The notes: generated from the letters alone by a model not told the origin. Counted from the first letter of the stretch, positions 27,822 to 37,229 are shown. The stretch: 64,000 nucleotides of DNA from Nitrosomonas marina (GCF_900111605.1 NZ_FOIA01000009.1:1-64000), one strand, 5' to 3'. Translations and numbers: made by a program.

Positions 27822-28712
27822 ATGAGTAAACACCTTGAAAAACTGCTTGTTCCAACACTGTCGCCAGATGGTGCGCATAAACCCCCTCATCAGATCGCGT
27901 ATATGGACTGGGGTGATAAAAATAATCCACACGTTGTAATCTGTGTGCACGGCTTGACCCGCAACTGCCGGGATTTTGATTATCTGGCATCCGATTTATT
28001 GTCACATTTCCGTGTTATTTGTCCTGATGTTGTTGGACGAGGTCAAAGCGACTGGCTCGTGGATGAGCGGGATTATGATTACTACCCGGTTTATTTGTCA
28101 GATGCGGCTTTACTCGTTAAACATATTCAAAGCCAATACAGCTCAACAATAACCATTGACTGGGTAGGAATTTCAATGGGTGGATTAATCGGCATGATGA
28201 CGGCCATTGATCTTAAAGACACAATTCGCAGACTGGTGATGAGCGACATTGGGCCATTGATTCCGGTAGCGGCTTTAAAAAGAATGTCTGAGTATGTCGG
28301 TAAAGAGATTCGATTTGGTAATCTGGATGATTTCGAAGCTTATATTCGAAGAATATCTGCGCCATTTGGCCCTTTAACCGATGCGCAGTGGCGACACCTG
28401 ACAATACACAGCGCCCGTTTGCTTGACGACGGAACCTACACTTTCTACTATGATCCCAAAATTTCAGCAAGCTTCAAAGAGCACGCGCTGCAGGATGACG
28501 TTGATTTATGGCAATACTGGGACATGCTGCAAGCGCCTACCTTGGTGATCAGAGGAACTGATTCGGATGTATTGCAAGCTGAAACTGCAGTCCAGATGCA
28601 ACAGCGAGGTCCTCGCGCCACAGTAATTGAGTTGCCCGGTATCGGGCATGCGCCAATACTGCTTGATAATAAACAGGTATCAATTGTCAAGGATTTTTTA
28701 ATAAACCAATAA
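27822..28712 (+). CDS. Alpha/beta-fold hydrolase
   Basis: A 296-residue serine hydrolase. The oxyanion HG motif (VHGLTRN) is near residue 43, the nucleophile elbow GISMGG has Ser118, the acidic residue is likely the Asp of GTDSDVL, and the catalytic His is in GIGHAPI near the end. All parts of a working triad are present. The substrate is unknown; similar proteins are annotated as esterases or haloalkane-dehalogenase-like hydrolases. ATG 27822 is chosen because family similarity begins there. The upstream region carries a candidate sigma54 promoter. Confidence 0.85.
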   Translation: MSKHLEKLLVPTLSPDGAHKPPHQIAYMDWGDKNNPHVVICVHGLTRNCRDFDYLASDLLSHFRVICPDVVGRGQSDWLVDERDYDYYPVYLSDAALLVKHIQSQYSSTITIDWVGISMGGLIGMMTAIDLKDTIRRLVMSDIGPLIPVAALKRMSEYVGKEIRFGNLDDFEAYIRRISAPFGPLTDAQWRHLTIHSARLLDDGTYTFYYDPKISASFKEHALQDDVDLWQYWDMLQAPTLVIRGTDSDVLQAETAVQMQQRGPRATVIELPGIGHAPILLDNKQVSIVKDFLINQ

Positions 28713-28937
28713 TTATCAAACTTTTTATTGGCATCATTATATTTTGCTGTTTCTAAACAATTTAAATATTGTGATGAAAAATTTTCTCAATAAAGACTTG
28801 AAAGTGTCCGATGTAAATAATGTCTGAACGCAGTGCTTTTAGTCAACTGTTACAAGACATCTTTTATAGTCACGTGGAAAGCGTGTTGGGTAACAACATT
28901 TGCTCAACTCGCTTTTTACCAATTTATAGGAGAATTT

Positions 28938-29237
28938 ATGAAATTAAATTTCATATTAGTATTTCTGATGTTTGTTTTTGCTGGGCCTGCATTTGCGGTT
29001 GTGAATATCAATACGGCAACACAGGCGGAGCTGGAATCGCTCCAGGGTATTGGACCTGCCAAAGCAAAAGCGATCGTGATGCATCGTGACCAGAAGGGGT
29101 TATTCGTTTCCACGGAAAACCTGATAGAGGTCGATGGTATCGGTCAGGGAACCATGAATCAGCTGCGCGACAGTATTACGGTGGGTGATATGCCGGAAAC
29201 AGCAACCTCAGCTGCCGTGGCGGTTCAAAAAGACTAG
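28938..29237 (+). CDS. ComEA-like helix-hairpin-helix DNA-binding protein
   Basis: A 99-residue secreted protein with a signal peptide (1-20, ending AFA) and a tandem helix-hairpin-helix domain: VVNINTATQAELESLQGIGPAKAKAIVMHR followed by FVSTENLIEVDGIGQGTMNQLR. ComEA proteins bind incoming DNA in the periplasm during natural transformation. This short, stand-alone form is common in proteobacteria, and a competence role is plausible but not shown. AGGAG eight bases before ATG 28938 fixes the start. A bidirectional-looking terminator follows at 29252-29292. Confidence 0.88.
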   Translation: MKLNFILVFLMFVFAGPAFAVVNINTATQAELESLQGIGPAKAKAIVMHRDQKGLFVSTENLIEVDGIGQGTMNQLRDSITVGDMPETATSAAVAVQKD

Positions 29238-29251
29238 ATATCCGCTTCACT

Positions 29252-29292
29252 AAAAAAGCCCTCCGGATTGTATCTTACCGGAGGGCTTTTTT
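29252..29292 (+). terminator. Rho-independent terminator after the ComEA-like gene
   Basis: The 15-base arms 29252-29266 (AAAAAAGCCCTCCGG) and 29278-29292 (CCGGAGGGCTTTTTT) pair perfectly with an 11-base loop. The A-run/T-run ends mean it could also act on the opposite strand. Confidence 0.92.
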
Positions 29293-29359
29293 ATTTATAA
29301 ACTTCAGTGTATCGAGTAGACTTCATGTAAGAGAATAATTAATGATGGAGCATCTGCTC

Positions 29360-30247
29360 ATGTTTACAACTATAGAAAATTTTGTCGGTAATACGCCACT
29401 GGTGAGGTTAAGGCATTTACCCGGTGACACCAGCAATATCATTCTTGCCAAACTTGAAGGAAACAATCCGGCTGGTTCGGTTAAAGACAGGCCTGCACTG
29501 TCCATGATCAAGCATGCGCAACAGCGCGGTGATATTAAGCCTGGAGACACGCTAATAGAAGCGACAAGTGGCAACACCGGTATTGCGCTGGCTATGGCCG
29601 CTGCTATCATGGGTTATCGTATGATACTTATCATGCCCGAGAATCTGAGTATTGAGCGGCGGCAATCGATGCGCGCTTATGGTGCTGAAATTATTCTGAC
29701 ACCACAGACCGGTAGCATGGAACACGCCAGAGATCTTGCCGAAAAAATGCGTGATGAGGGTAAAGGTTTCATTCTGGATCAATTTGCCAACCCGGACAAT
29801 CCGCTCGCCCATTATGAAGGTACCGCTCCAGAAATCTGGCGTGATACAGCAGGAAAACTCACACATTTTGTCAGCAGTATGGGAACGACAGGCACCATAA
29901 TGGGGTGTTCACGCTTTTTCAAAGAACAGCTGCCAAGTATAAAAATTATTGGTGTTCAGCCGGAAGAAGGTGCTCAAATACCGGGAATACGCAAGTGGCC
30001 TGCAGCATATTTGCCCAAAATTTATGACGCGGCAAGGGTGGATGACATGATTTATGTATCACAGGTGGAAGCAGAGGAAATGACGCGACGGCTGGCGCGG
30101 GAAGAAGGAATTTTTGCCGGTATTTCATCGGGCGGCGCTCTTGTTGCTGCGCTCAAGCTGTCGGTTCAGCTTGAAAATGCCGTGATAGCGTTCATAGTTT
30201 GTGACCGGGGTGACCGTTACCTGTCTACAGGTGTTTTTCCTGCGTAA
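29360..30247 (+). CDS. cysM: Cysteine synthase B
   Basis: A 295-residue PLP enzyme that makes cysteine (or S-sulfocysteine) from O-acetylserine. Lys42 in GSVKDRPA binds PLP, SGNTG (70-74) is the substrate/phosphate loop and GISSGGAL lies near the C-terminus. The GNNPAGSVKDR sequence and length fit CysM rather than CysK. ATG 29360 has GGAG nine bases upstream; ATGs at 29342 and 29345 would add six residues and have no good ribosome site. Confidence 0.9.
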   Translation: MFTTIENFVGNTPLVRLRHLPGDTSNIILAKLEGNNPAGSVKDRPALSMIKHAQQRGDIKPGDTLIEATSGNTGIALAMAAAIMGYRMILIMPENLSIERRQSMRAYGAEIILTPQTGSMEHARDLAEKMRDEGKGFILDQFANPDNPLAHYEGTAPEIWRDTAGKLTHFVSSMGTTGTIMGCSRFFKEQLPSIKIIGVQPEEGAQIPGIRKWPAAYLPKIYDAARVDDMIYVSQVEAEEMTRRLAREEGIFAGISSGGALVAALKLSVQLENAVIAFIVCDRGDRYLSTGVFPA

Positions 30248-30256
30248 AACCATTGC

Positions 30257-32305
30257 ATGAGTCAATATTGCTCTTCCGGTCTGCGTAACAGGCCGATCAC
30301 AGTTATTTCTCTGATATTGATAGCCTGTGTGTTGATGCTATGTGCTTCAACAGCTTTTTCCCGCTTTGCGATGGTTCTCGATGACATTAAACATCCGGCT
30401 TTTGAAATGAAAACTGTTTTGCTTCATTTTGTCAGTGGAAGCGATGAAACAGGTGAAATCGAAATCGTGATTGGAGAGTTTAAAGCTCAGGACTATATCT
30501 GGAAAAACATACGGTTGTCATGCAGCGATTTCCAGTATGGGCGCACGACGATGCAGTGCGAAAAAGGATACGTGAGGATTCCTGAATTTATCGCATTCCC
30601 GGTCGCGTTGCATGTTTTTTTCGATGCGCAGACATTAATCATCAAAGGATTTCCTGCAAAAAATGAGAGCTGGGAAGTCGCATTGGAGTGGAACAATACT
30701 TCTTGGCAGGGTATTGTGACAATTCATAATATTTCTCTGGACTCTATTGCCAAATGGTTTCCTGACCAGGAAAAAACGCCCATACCCGGCAATGGTCGTG
30801 TAAGTGGAAATGTTTCTTTTTCTGGGGATGGGGTGGATCTGAGATCTGCCGCAATGGATTTGTCAGTCGAGGAACTGGCTTTTTCCGACCGGGACGGATT
30901 GCATGCCGGTGAAAATATTAATCTGTCGTTGAAAGGTGGTATAAACCGCACGCCGCATCAAAGCCGGTGGCATTGGCACGGCGATGTTTATTGGCAACAG
31001 GGTGAGGTTTTTTGGCAACCGATCTATATGGTGGGATCGGATCACTATTTAAATTTGCAGGGTATATTCGATGGCGAAACTATACGCCTGATGGAGAGTA
31101 CGGTTAAATTAAACGGACTGGGGATTTTTCATTTTACAGGCATTTTCAATCTATTACGCAAACAGTTAAGTACTTTTGAATTGAAGGCCGATGGGGTGCG
31201 GTTGGCGGCACTGTATGAACAGTTGTTACAACCGTTTTTGCGAAATACTGCGCTTGCGGAAATACAGTTAACAGGAAATGTTGATTGGCTGGTGCGTATG
31301 GAAGACGGCGTGGTGCAGTCATTGCAAATCGATTTGGATGAAGTGAACATCGAAGACGCACGAAATCGTTTTGCATTTCACCGTATCAATGCACACATTC
31401 CCTGGTTGTTTGAAGGCGCTACAGTTGCCGATATCAGTATTCTGAGCGGTCATGTGTTATCTATTCCGCTGGGAGCGGTACGCGTGCCATTGGAGTTGAA
31501 TCAGTTCGACATTTTCTTGCCGCAGGTTACTTTGCCTGTATTGGATGGGCATCTGAAACTTGAAAATTTTGGCGCAAAATATACAGAAGACGGTTGGCGC
31601 TGGAAGTTTAATGGCGGATTATCGCCGATTTCAATGGAAGCGTTAACGAGTGCATTGCAAACCCAGCCTATGCGCGGCACACTTTCCGGTTACATACCGG
31701 AAGTCAGCTTTGATGGAAATACTGTTTCAGTGAACGGCGTGCTGCAACTCAGTGTTTTTGATGGCAGTGTTGTAATGCACAACCTTAAATTGATTGAACC
31801 GATGGGATTAGCGCCGCATCTAATGACTGATATAGCCATGCGAAATCTGGATCTGGAATTGTTGACCGGGACTTTCTCCTTTGGCAAGGTAGAAGGCCGG
31901 GTGGATATAGATGTGCTGAATCTCGAACTTGCCAACTGGGTTCCTGTTCATTTTGATGCGCACTTGTTCAGCAGTCCTGGCAGTTATTCCCGCCGCATCA
32001 GCCAGGCGGCGATTGAGAATATTTCGGCATTGGGAGGAAAAGGAGCCGTGGCTGCTATTCAGCGCAGTTTTTTGCGATTTTTCGAAGAATTTCGCTATGC
32101 GGAAATCGGTTGGCGTTGCAAGCTACGACTTGATATATGTTATATGGGCGGTATTGATTCAGAATCGGAATCGCGTTATACGTTAATCCAGGGAGGGGGT
32201 ATCCCGGCAATAACAGTAATAGGCTATAATCGCGAAGTAGGGTGGCAGGAATTGATCAGCCGCCTGCAGCGTATTACCAGTGAAAATGAACCGATTATTC
32301 AATAG
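30257..32305 (+). CDS. ydbH: YdbH-like intermembrane bridge protein (AsmA-like)
   Basis: A 682-residue protein with one N-terminal membrane helix (about 14-36) and a long periplasmic part of repeated beta-strands. It is the first gene of a ydbH-ynbE-ydbL set. In E. coli YdbH is an AsmA-like protein that works with TamB and YhdP to move phospholipids to the outer membrane, with the lipoprotein YnbE completing the bridge. The C-terminal region resembles the YdbH family (around IGWRCKLRLDICYMGG); the protein is shorter than the E. coli one. The call rests partly on the two downstream genes. Confidence 0.8.
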   Translation: MSQYCSSGLRNRPITVISLILIACVLMLCASTAFSRFAMVLDDIKHPAFEMKTVLLHFVSGSDETGEIEIVIGEFKAQDYIWKNIRLSCSDFQYGRTTMQCEKGYVRIPEFIAFPVALHVFFDAQTLIIKGFPAKNESWEVALEWNNTSWQGIVTIHNISLDSIAKWFPDQEKTPIPGNGRVSGNVSFSGDGVDLRSAAMDLSVEELAFSDRDGLHAGENINLSLKGGINRTPHQSRWHWHGDVYWQQGEVFWQPIYMVGSDHYLNLQGIFDGETIRLMESTVKLNGLGIFHFTGIFNLLRKQLSTFELKADGVRLAALYEQLLQPFLRNTALAEIQLTGNVDWLVRMEDGVVQSLQIDLDEVNIEDARNRFAFHRINAHIPWLFEGATVADISILSGHVLSIPLGAVRVPLELNQFDIFLPQVTLPVLDGHLKLENFGAKYTEDGWRWKFNGGLSPISMEALTSALQTQPMRGTLSGYIPEVSFDGNTVSVNGVLQLSVFDGSVVMHNLKLIEPMGLAPHLMTDIAMRNLDLELLTGTFSFGKVEGRVDIDVLNLELANWVPVHFDAHLFSSPGSYSRRISQAAIENISALGGKGAVAAIQRSFLRFFEEFRYAEIGWRCKLRLDICYMGGIDSESESRYTLIQGGGIPAITVIGYNREVGWQELISRLQRITSENEPIIQ

Positions 32306-32326
32306 TTTTAATACTGTAGTATAAGA

Positions 32327-32509
32327 ATGCAAAGAAAGTTAACGCAGACAGTGCAGTTTATATGTGTAACGATGGTGTTATCAGCATGCGTTACGATCAA
32401 TATTTATTTTCCTGCTGCTGCAGCTGAAAAAGCAGCAGATAAAATCATCGAGGAGGTCTGGCAACTGGAGCGTGAACAAAATGAAGAAAATCAAGAAAAA
32501 GAGGAATGA
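32327..32509 (+). CDS. ynbE: YnbE-family outer-membrane lipoprotein
   Basis: A 60-residue lipoprotein. The lipobox LSAC puts the lipidated Cys at position 21, followed by the family hallmark VTINIYFPAA and a charged helical tail. In E. coli YnbE joins the periplasmic end of YdbH to the outer membrane. It lies 21 bases after the ydbH-like gene, consistent with one operon. Confidence 0.9.
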   Translation: MQRKLTQTVQFICVTMVLSACVTINIYFPAAAAEKAADKIIEEVWQLEREQNEENQEKEE

Positions 32510-32577
32510 CCGGTCAAATGGAATAATTGTAGTCGCGGCAAGAGAGCGCGAATCAGTCAACTTTTTTCAGGTTAGTC

Positions 32578-33003
32578 ATGGTTAATTACACAAGATATTA
32601 TCTGCTGCTACTTTGTTTATTGTGTGCATCAATACCGATGCTGGGTTATGCAGAGGCGAATCTCGAAATCAATTCACCGGCCATTAGCAACATTAAACAG
32701 CGGATGCAAAGCAGGCATTCTGAGCTTGTGGAGTATTACAACAGCGGGGCTATCGGTTTAACTCAGGATGGTATGGTTATGGTACGCGATGCAAATGCGG
32801 TTTCTTTGGCCAAACGTCAGCATGTCAATTCGCTGGTTTCAGCCGAAAATCAGGATAGAAACGCGCTGTACCGTGAAATTGCGCGTGCAAACAATCATCC
32901 TGAATGGGAATCAAAAATACGTTCAACGTTTGGTGAACGTTGGATAAATCTGGCAAGATCCGGGTGGTGGTATCAGGCCGGCGGGCGGTGGAAGCAGAAA
33001 TAA
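32578..33003 (+). CDS. ydbL: YdbL-family periplasmic protein
   Basis: A 141-residue secreted protein (signal segment to about residue 26) with the YdbL pattern: SPAISNIKQRMQSRHSELVEYYNSGAIG, then an Asn/Arg-rich segment and a C-terminal GWWYQAGGRW. In E. coli YdbL is thought to limit excess YnbE assembly on YdbH. Third gene of the ydbH-ynbE-ydbL operon. Confidence 0.88.
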   Translation: MVNYTRYYLLLLCLLCASIPMLGYAEANLEINSPAISNIKQRMQSRHSELVEYYNSGAIGLTQDGMVMVRDANAVSLAKRQHVNSLVSAENQDRNALYREIARANNHPEWESKIRSTFGERWINLARSGWWYQAGGRWKQK

Positions 33004-33204
33004 AATACGTTTTGATCGAGATATAATCAGCTTGGATTGTATCGATGATATACAGGCTTGGTATTTTCGTGATATACGTATACAAATAAGCCTGTTGGCA
33101 GAATGGTTTTGTGTGATATGCTTGAACTTAAGAAGATGGTAATATGTCTCATTAATCTGGCAGATTTGTCTGATATTTAATTCTCAAGAGGAGGTTGTTT
33201 AATA

Positions 33205-33882
33205 ATGGATCAAAATTACTCGACTATCGGCAGAAGTTCACGAACGAAGCAAGCAATTGAAATTAATAAGGTGCTGCGTAATACCTACATGTTATTGGCA
33301 ATGACATTGCTGTTCAGTGGGCTGACTGCATCTATTTCAATGATGATGAATATGCCGCCGATGACCTATTTAATATCTGTGATTGGTGGTATGGTGATTG
33401 CCATGTTTGTGTTGCCGCGTTTTGCACATTCAACAGCTGGCATTGGTATAGTTTTTCTGATTACCGGTCTATTGGGATTTGGGCTGGGACCTATACTGAG
33501 CATGTATGCATCAGTACCTAACGGCAGTAACATAATTATGCTGTCGCTGGGTGGGACGGGTGTGATCTTTATGGGACTGTCAGCATATGTGCTGGCAACA
33601 CGTAAGGATTTCAGCTTCCTTGGCGGCTTTTTAATGGTTGGTTTTTTGTTGGTGCTGGTCGCTGCTGTAGCGAATATCTTTCTGGCTATTCCTGCCATGT
33701 CGCTTATGATATCAGCGGTTGTAATCATGCTGATGAGCGGGTTCATTCTGCACGATACCAGCCGAATTATTCATGGCGGTGAAACCAATTATATTCTGGC
33801 GACCATTGGATTGTATATGACGATTTTTAATATCTTTATCAGCCTGCTGCAGATTCTGGGCATTATGGGCGGTGATGATTAA
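33205..33882 (+). CDS. Bax inhibitor-1/YccA family membrane protein
   Basis: A 225-residue protein with seven hydrophobic helices after a polar N-terminus. The family HDTSRIIHGGETNYI motif between the last helices is present. Relatives (YccA, YbhL) interact with FtsH or form Ca2+/H+ leak channels. ATG 33205 has a clear AGGAGG site about 12 bases upstream. A strong terminator follows at 33908-33931. Confidence 0.92.
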   Translation: MDQNYSTIGRSSRTKQAIEINKVLRNTYMLLAMTLLFSGLTASISMMMNMPPMTYLISVIGGMVIAMFVLPRFAHSTAGIGIVFLITGLLGFGLGPILSMYASVPNGSNIIMLSLGGTGVIFMGLSAYVLATRKDFSFLGGFLMVGFLLVLVAAVANIFLAIPAMSLMISAVVIMLMSGFILHDTSRIIHGGETNYILATIGLYMTIFNIFISLLQILGIMGGDD

Positions 33883-33907
33883 TTATCACATATATTGATT
33901 GATAGGA

Positions 33908-33936
33908 AAAACCCCGGCTAGCCGGGGTTTTGTTTT
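33908..33936 (+). terminator. Rho-independent terminator after the BI-1 family gene
   Basis: AAAACCCCGGC (33908-33918) pairs perfectly with GCCGGGGTTTT (33921-33931) across a two-base loop, followed by GTTTTT. Confidence 0.92.
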
Positions 33937-33979
33937 TGGTCGAATCATTGTTTGAAACACAATAGAAAGTGATACTCCT

Positions 33980-34159
33980 ATGGACTGGATGAAAATAGTT
34001 GCTGCGCTGGCTTTGATCATGTTCATTGTCTATTTATTTCCAAGAGCGCGCCATATGATGGAAAACAGCCCTAAAGGTTCATCGGCTGACTGGATGGGTT
34101 TTGTGGTGCCAATACTGGTAATTGTGTTATTTGTTATGTTGCTTGTCCAGTTGGTCTAG
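33980..34159 (+). CDS. Small two-helix membrane protein
   Basis: A 59-residue open frame begins MDWMKIVAALALIMFIVYLF and ends MLLVQLV. It has two hydrophobic segments (about 5-20 and 40-58) separated by a polar loop (PRARHMMENSPKGSS). It lies in its own spacer between two terminator-like elements, after the BI-1 family gene. The composition and helix-loop-helix form argue for a real small membrane protein; function is unknown. Its TAG stop directly abuts the 37-bp palindrome at 34160-34196. No strong ribosome site is seen. Confidence 0.6.
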   Translation: MDWMKIVAALALIMFIVYLFPRARHMMENSPKGSSADWMGFVVPILVIVLFVMLLVQLV

Positions 34160-34196
34160 CTAGTACTCTATCAATATCATATTGAAAGAGCACTAG
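34160..34196 (+). repeat. 37-bp palindromic repeat (copy 2, full length)
   Basis: The 37 bases from CTAGTACTCT to AGAGCACTAG form a hairpin with only two mismatched pairs around a central C. Its left 24 bases recur at 27531-27554. Both copies start at the stop codon of the preceding gene. It looks like a REP-type or MITE-end element. Confidence 0.75.
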
Positions 34197-34290
34197 CCTG
34201 TCCAATACATCATTCCGTTCTCCAATGAGGCAGACGATGTTCAAAAGGGCAAACTTATTATTTTTTATATACGGTACGTAAAGACGTCAT

Positions 34291-35985
34291 TCATGTGCCC
34301 GCAGTTTTTCCCCAGGAATCCCGTAATGTGACCGCTCTGTTGAATACTGGTTTGCCGTGATGGCTGTCGATACGGTCTGCGATAAAGTAACCGTTGCGCT
34401 CGAACTGAAAACACTGTTCCGGCTCTGCTGCTAACAGCGTGGGCTCTACAAAAGCATGGAGTGTCATTTTTGAATTCGGGTTAAGGGCATTTTTGTAGTC
34501 CTTGTCGCCACTGTCAGGATAGGGATCGTTGAACAGACGGTCAAAAAGTCGGATTTCCACGGTCTTGGCTTGATTGGCGGCCAGCCAGTGTATATTTCCC
34601 TTTACTTTTCGCTTCGTAGCGCCAACTGTACCGCTTTTGGTTTCAGGGTCGTAAGTGCAGTGGATCGCTGCGATTTCGCCTTGTGCATTTTTTTCAATGC
34701 GCTCAAATTTTATGATGTAAGCATAACGCAAGCGAACTTCCCCGCCAGGTTTGAGCCGAAAAAAACCTTTAACAGGTTCTTCCATAAAATCATCCTGTTC
34801 TATATACACAACCTTGGCAAATGGTACCGTGCGTTTTCCCCACTCGGGTTTTTGTGGATGGTTGGGTGCAAAGCAATCTTCTTCCTGATCCTCCGGATAA
34901 TTGTCGATTATCAGTTTCAAGGGTTTCAGAACTGCAATACGGCGCGGCGCATGTTCATTCAGGTCTTCGCGCAAGCAATCTTCCAGTACGCCCATATCGA
35001 TCCAGGAGTCTGCCTTGCTGACACCGATACGTTCGGCAAACTTCTGAATTGATAGTGGTGTATAACCCCGACGCCGCACGCCTGCCAATGTGCTAAGGCG
35101 CGGATCATCCCAGCCGTCGACAAGTTTTTGTTCAACCAGTTCGATGAGTTTTCGTTTGCTCATCACAGTGTAGGTTAGATTGAGACGCGCGAATTCAATT
35201 TGTTGCGGGTGGCAGGGTAATTTTTCTTGTAGTTGATCCAGCACCCAGTCATAAAGGGGACGGTGATCCTCAAACTCGAGCGTGCACAGTGAGTGTGTTA
35301 TATTTTCAAGTGCATCGGAAATACAATGTGTGTAATCATACATCGGGTAAATGCACCATTTGTCCCTGGTACGCTGATGGTGTGCATAGCGGATACGGTA
35401 GATAACCGGATCGCGCATATTGATATTCGGCGATGACATATCGATTTTGGCACGCAATACATGGGCGCCCTCTGCGAACTCACCTGCTTTCATGCGACGA
35501 AATAAATCCATGTTCTCCGTCACAGAACGATCACGGAAAGGGCTGGGCTCCCCCGGAGTGGTTAGAGTGCCGCGTCTTTCACGTATTTCGTCAGCAGACT
35601 GACTGTCGATATAAGCTTTGCCCTCTGCAATCAAATATTCTGCAAACGCATATAACTGGTCAAAATAATCTGAAGAAAAGTGCAGATGCTCACCCCAGTC
35701 AAAACCCAGCCAGCGAACATTGTCGCAGATAGCATCGACAAATTCCTGTGCCTCTTTTTCCGGATTGGTATCATCAAAGCGCAAATGACAGACGCCATTA
35801 AATTCTTTGGCAATACCAAAGTTCAGACAAATACTCTTTGCGTGTCCGATATGCAGATAACCGTTGGGCTCTGGCGGAAATCGGGTTTCTACTCTACCTT
35901 GCCATTTACCAGTTCTGTTGTCTTCATTAATGATACTGCGAATAAAATTGGAAGCTGTCGATTCTACTGTGGATGGATTTTTCAT
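34291..35985 (-). CDS. glnS: Glutaminyl-tRNA synthetase
   Basis: A 564-residue class I synthetase with the HIGH motif in PPEPNGYLHIGHAK (about 37-50), the KMSKS-like VMSKRK, and the C-terminal anticodon-binding beta-barrels. DTNPEKEAQEFVDAI and WGEHLHFSSDYFDQLY are GlnRS-specific blocks. Its presence means glutaminyl-tRNA is made directly in this organism. The gene stands alone, divergent from rplM-rpsI. Confidence 0.97.
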   Translation of the reverse strand: MKNPSTVESTASNFIRSIINEDNRTGKWQGRVETRFPPEPNGYLHIGHAKSICLNFGIAKEFNGVCHLRFDDTNPEKEAQEFVDAICDNVRWLGFDWGEHLHFSSDYFDQLYAFAEYLIAEGKAYIDSQSADEIRERRGTLTTPGEPSPFRDRSVTENMDLFRRMKAGEFAEGAHVLRAKIDMSSPNINMRDPVIYRIRYAHHQRTRDKWCIYPMYDYTHCISDALENITHSLCTLEFEDHRPLYDWVLDQLQEKLPCHPQQIEFARLNLTYTVMSKRKLIELVEQKLVDGWDDPRLSTLAGVRRRGYTPLSIQKFAERIGVSKADSWIDMGVLEDCLREDLNEHAPRRIAVLKPLKLIIDNYPEDQEEDCFAPNHPQKPEWGKRTVPFAKVVYIEQDDFMEEPVKGFFRLKPGGEVRLRYAYIIKFERIEKNAQGEIAAIHCTYDPETKSGTVGATKRKVKGNIHWLAANQAKTVEIRLFDRLFNDPYPDSGDKDYKNALNPNSKMTLHAFVEPTLLAAEPEQCFQFERNGYFIADRIDSHHGKPVFNRAVTLRDSWGKTAGT

Positions 35986-36291
35986 AAAAATAAAGAGCTT
36001 GTTTTTTGAATGTGATTTATGATACTTGCTTTGGATTTTTTAATAGTTGCCTATTGCAATAGTCTTTCCAATAGGCGGAACATGCCGTAACTTGCAATTA
36101 CTCTGAAAGAGCCGTTTAATCATTGCATGGACGTTAGTCTTAATATATTTAATTAATCGCAACAATTATAACTTTGATTGTTTCAAAATCTATTCAAACT
36201 TCACGTTTTCCAAAAGCTGTTTTAATTGACTTTTGGAGTTGTGTCGAATAAAATCACCGCCTCTTTTAGAATTTGCAGGATAGATTTTTTC
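35986..36291 (+). other. glnS-rplM divergent intergenic region
   Basis: About 306 bases with no gene. It is AT-rich and holds CCTATTG/CAATAGG inverted-repeat halves near 36050-36080. The rplM promoter lies at its right end (36226-36254). Confidence 0.5.
36226..36254 (+). promoter_or_regulatory. Sigma70 promoter of rplM-rpsI
   Basis: TTGACT at 36226-36231 and TAAAAT at 36249-36254 are separated by exactly 17 bases, a near-consensus sigma70 promoter. The start would fall near 36261, about 30 bases before the rplM GTG. Confidence 0.7.
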
Positions 36292-36726
36292 GTGAAAACA
36301 TTCTCAGCCAAAGCACACGAAGTAAAACATGACTGGTATGTTATCGATGCTACGGATAAAGTATTGGGTCGCCTTGCTTCTGCAATAGCGCACCGCTTGC
36401 GTGGCAAGCATAAGGCCATTTATACACCTCATGTTGATACAGGCGATTATATAGTCGTCATCAATGTCGATAAATTACGTATAACCGGTAATAAAGCGGA
36501 TGATAAAAAATATTACAGGCATACGGGTTATCCGGGTGGTTTATATGAAACGAACTTCAGGAAGATGCGCGCACGTTTTCCCGGTAGACCGCTCGAGAAA
36601 GCAGTCAAAGGGATGCTACCCAAGGGTCCATTGGGATATGCCATGATTAAAAAGCTCAAACTGTATGCAGGCGATGCACATCCACATGCAGCGCAACAAC
36701 CTCAACCCCTTGAAATCAGGGCATAA
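36292..36726 (+). CDS. rplM: 50S ribosomal protein L13
   Basis: A 144-residue L13 with the conserved KTFSAK start, [17 protein letters not shown] and the [25 protein letters not shown] block. The start is GTG 36292: it gives the usual L13 N-terminus and has AGGA about eleven bases upstream. The open frame extends 22 residues further but that part overlaps the promoter. Six bases separate it from rpsI, the standard L13-S9 operon. Confidence 0.97.
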   Translation: MKTFSAKAHEVKHDWYVIDATDKVLGRLASAIAHRLRGKHKAIYTPHVDTGDYIVVINVDKLRITGNKADDKKYYRHTGYPGGLYETNFRKMRARFPGRPLEKAVKGMLPKGPLGYAMIKKLKLYAGDAHPHAAQQPQPLEIRA

Positions 36727-36732
36727 TTAAAT

Positions 36733-37125
36733 ATGACAACACAGTTTAATTACGGAACCGGGCGACGTAAAAGCGCCGTAGCGCGCGTTTATATAAAACC
36801 GGGTACAGGTTCAATTATTGTAAACAATAAACCTGTCGATGAATATTTTTCGCGTGAAACGGGTCAAATGGTTGTCAAACAACCGCTGGAGCTTACAGAA
36901 CATTTGACAACATTTGATATCATGGTGAATATACGCGGTGGCGGGGAATCAGGACAAGCTGGTGCAGTGCGGCATGGTATCACCCGTGCTTTAATCGATT
37001 ATGACGCCGAGCTGAAACCGGTATTAAGCAAGGCCGGACTAGTAACGCGCGATGCACGTGAAGTTGAGAGAAAAAAGGTTGGATTGCGTAAAGCGAGGCG
37101 GCGCAAGCAGTTTTCCAAACGCTGA
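36733..37125 (+). CDS. rpsI: 30S ribosomal protein S9
   Basis: A 130-residue S9: [20 protein letters not shown] at the N-terminus, [19 protein letters not shown] in the middle and the [17 protein letters not shown] tail that reaches the ribosomal P site. Downstream gene of rplM-rpsI, followed by a terminator. Confidence 0.98.
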   Translation: MTTQFNYGTGRRKSAVARVYIKPGTGSIIVNNKPVDEYFSRETGQMVVKQPLELTEHLTTFDIMVNIRGGGESGQAGAVRHGITRALIDYDAELKPVLSKAGLVTRDAREVERKKVGLRKARRRKQFSKR

Positions 37126-37151
37126 GATATTGCTTCATATGAATGCACAAA

Positions 37152-37176
37152 GCCGCCGTTTTATGGCGGCTTTTTT
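37152..37176 (+). terminator. Rho-independent terminator after rpsI
   Basis: GCCGCC (37152-37157) pairs with GGCGGC (37165-37170), followed by six Ts (37171-37176). Confidence 0.92.
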
Positions 37177-37229
37177 ATTTTCATCATATTTATGTACTGG
37201 ATAATATAAATTTTGTATCATGAAATCAT

